DNA of 6,201 nucleotides, taken from NCBI GenBank assembly GCA_019236485.1, contig JAFAIY010000354.1:1-6201 (forward strand), read 5' to 3'. The DNA comes from Comamonas sp. Its GTDB lineage: Bacteria > Pseudomonadota > Gammaproteobacteria > Burkholderiales > Burkholderiaceae_C. Positions 5,597-6,201 of the stretch are shown here, piece after piece. The translations under genes were made by a program, and so were the position numbers. The notes beneath the pieces were generated by a model. It was not told where the DNA came from. It did no database searches and saw only the letters and a list, made by a program, of their open reading frames with translations. The stretch's first letter is position 1; each line of letters begins with the position of its first letter.

Positions 5597-6034
5597 GTCT
5601 TCACCTCTGCTAAGTTGACCGGACGGTGCTGGAGTAGCGCCGCAACAAAGTACCCGCCGAGTCAGCCGCTGCATTGCTGTCAGCGCAGACTCTTTGAGCT
5701 CTCAGCTCACGCTCAAGCAATCCGAGCCGAGCATGGCCTTTCAACATTGTCTGTGACGAACGGCAAGCTGAACGAGCAGCACGGCCCATGCACATGCTGC
5801 TTGGTCTTCAACCCGATATCGGTCGACGAGTTCGCCAGGACTGTCGTGGCATGGTAGCGCTGCTGAACTGCCGTTTGAAACCGACAGCGTCTGGCCGATA
5901 GCATCGGCAGGACACGCCCCGACAGGGCCCCTCATCCATTGACCTGAAAATGGCCTGTCATACTGGCTGCGCATTCGCGCCCTTGATTTTTCATCGCAGC
6001 GCCAGTTGTCCTCACACTTTCCAGCAGTACACAT
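5597..6034. other. 438-bp divergent gap, no gene recognised
   Basis: This separates the DUF1428 gene (minus) from the macro-domain gene (plus) and must contain both promoters. Short open frames on both strands between about 5615 and 6082 overlap each other and show no family features, so I leave them out. Near the macro gene, TTGACC (5939-5944) resembles a -35 box, with only a poor -10 (TACTGG at 5961) 16 bases on; I call it a weak candidate. A small hairpin GCCGAT-AGC-ATCGGC lies at 5894-5908. The palindromes at 5694-5716 are listed separately. Confidence 0.5.
5694..5716. promoter_or_regulatory. Two overlapping palindromes upstream of the DUF1428 gene
   Basis: TTGAGC (5694-5699) pairs with GCTCAA (5711-5716), and within the same stretch TGAGCT (5695-5700) pairs with AGCTCA (5704-5709) across a three-base gap. 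The 23-bp site lies about 100 bases upstream of the DUF1428 start. Overlapping dyads of this size are common for dimeric repressors or LysR-type regulators, but there is no regulator gene in the window and chance is possible. Confidence 0.3.
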
Positions 6035-6201
6035 ATGTCGACACGCTTCCATGCCATTCGTTCTGATATCACGAAGCTTCATGTGGATGCTGTTGTCAAT
6101 GCCGCAAATTCATCCCTGCTTGGCGGCGGCGGAGTTGACGGGGCTATCCATCGTGCGGCGGGCCCCGACCTGGTACATGAATGCAGGCTGCTCGGTGGCT
6201 G
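6035..6201 (+). CDS. ymdB: Macro-domain protein, O-acetyl-ADP-ribose deacetylase type, 5' part
   Basis: The frame from ATG 6035 is cut by the window edge after 55 codons. It reads [20 protein letters not shown] and then [19 protein letters not shown] and RAAGPDL, the unmistakable N-terminus of a macro domain. N25 and D35 fall at the same positions as the catalytic residues I recall for E. coli YmdB, so hydrolysis of O-acetyl-ADP-ribose, and possibly removal of ADP-ribose from proteins, is the expected activity in the cytosol. The rest of the roughly 170-residue protein is outside the window. I see no good Shine-Dalgarno before this ATG, but the family N-terminus fixes the start. The symbol is by family resemblance; other macro-domain subtypes remain possible. 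Confidence 0.9.
   Translation, partial: MSTRFHAIRSDITKLHVDAVVNAANSSLLGGGGVDGAIHRAAGPDLVHECRLLGG

Noticed and set aside
2794..5622. CTAAGTTAACCGG (2794-2806) and CTAAGTTGACCGG (5610-5622) as direct repeats flanking an inserted islet
   Set aside because: A 12-of-13 match between two places in 6.2 kb is expected several times by chance, and no integrase or tRNA site accompanies them.
1..6201. CRISPR arrays, tRNA or rRNA genes, toxin-antitoxin pairs, prophage genes
   Set aside because: I looked for repeated spacer units, tRNA-like sequence and the usual protein motifs on both strands and found none.

Overview
The window looks like the chromosome of Comamonas testosteroni or a very close relative (Burkholderiales). 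The main reason is the truncated gene at the left edge. Its 151 visible residues match what I remember of the 3-alpha-hydroxysteroid dehydrogenase/carbonyl reductase HsdA of that species almost throughout, including D32-I33, N86 and S114 at the same numbers. The first 2.75 kb is very GC-rich, compact coding DNA. The remaining 3.4 kb is visibly lower in GC, has long gaps between genes, and carries gene remnants and a small mobile element.

Layout. (1) 1-455, minus: 5' part of hsdA; its 3' end lies outside the window. (2) 456-620: a divergent control region with an operator-like repeat cluster. (3) 621-2747, plus: a 708-residue flavoenzyme of the 2,4-dienoyl-CoA reductase / BaiCD-BaiH / trimethylamine dehydrogenase type (FMN barrel, [4Fe-4S] site, two Rossmann segments), followed by a hairpin. 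(4) 3011-3994, minus: a secreted alpha/beta hydrolase of the predicted dienelactone hydrolase type. (5) 3995-4404: no gene seen. (6) 4405-4614, minus: a small lysine-rich protein. (7) 4692-5046, plus: a possible small gene cut by a 121-bp MITE-like element (4786-4906) with 13-bp terminal inverted repeats and a TAA duplication. (8) 5098-5127: a strong hairpin with A and T tracts, able to terminate in both directions. (9) 5164-5226, minus: the last 20 codons of a lost short-chain dehydrogenase, directly behind (10) an intact DUF1428 gene (5228-5596, minus). (11) 5597-6034: no gene seen. (12) 6035-6201, plus: the start of a macro-domain deacetylase (YmdB type), cut by the window edge.

How it fits together. 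HsdA oxidises or reduces the 3-hydroxyl/3-keto position of steroids. The divergent flavoenzyme belongs to a family whose members add or remove double bonds next to a carbonyl, including the 3-oxo-delta4 position of bile acids. Sharing a control region suggests the two act on the same steroid A ring and respond to the same inducer; this is inferred from position and family. The rest shows no obvious link to steroid metabolism and reads as a patch of gene turnover. I see no wholly new system. The points most worth a second look are the hsdA operator cluster, the flavoenzyme's substrate, the MITE with the gene it may have split, and the dehydrogenase remnant.
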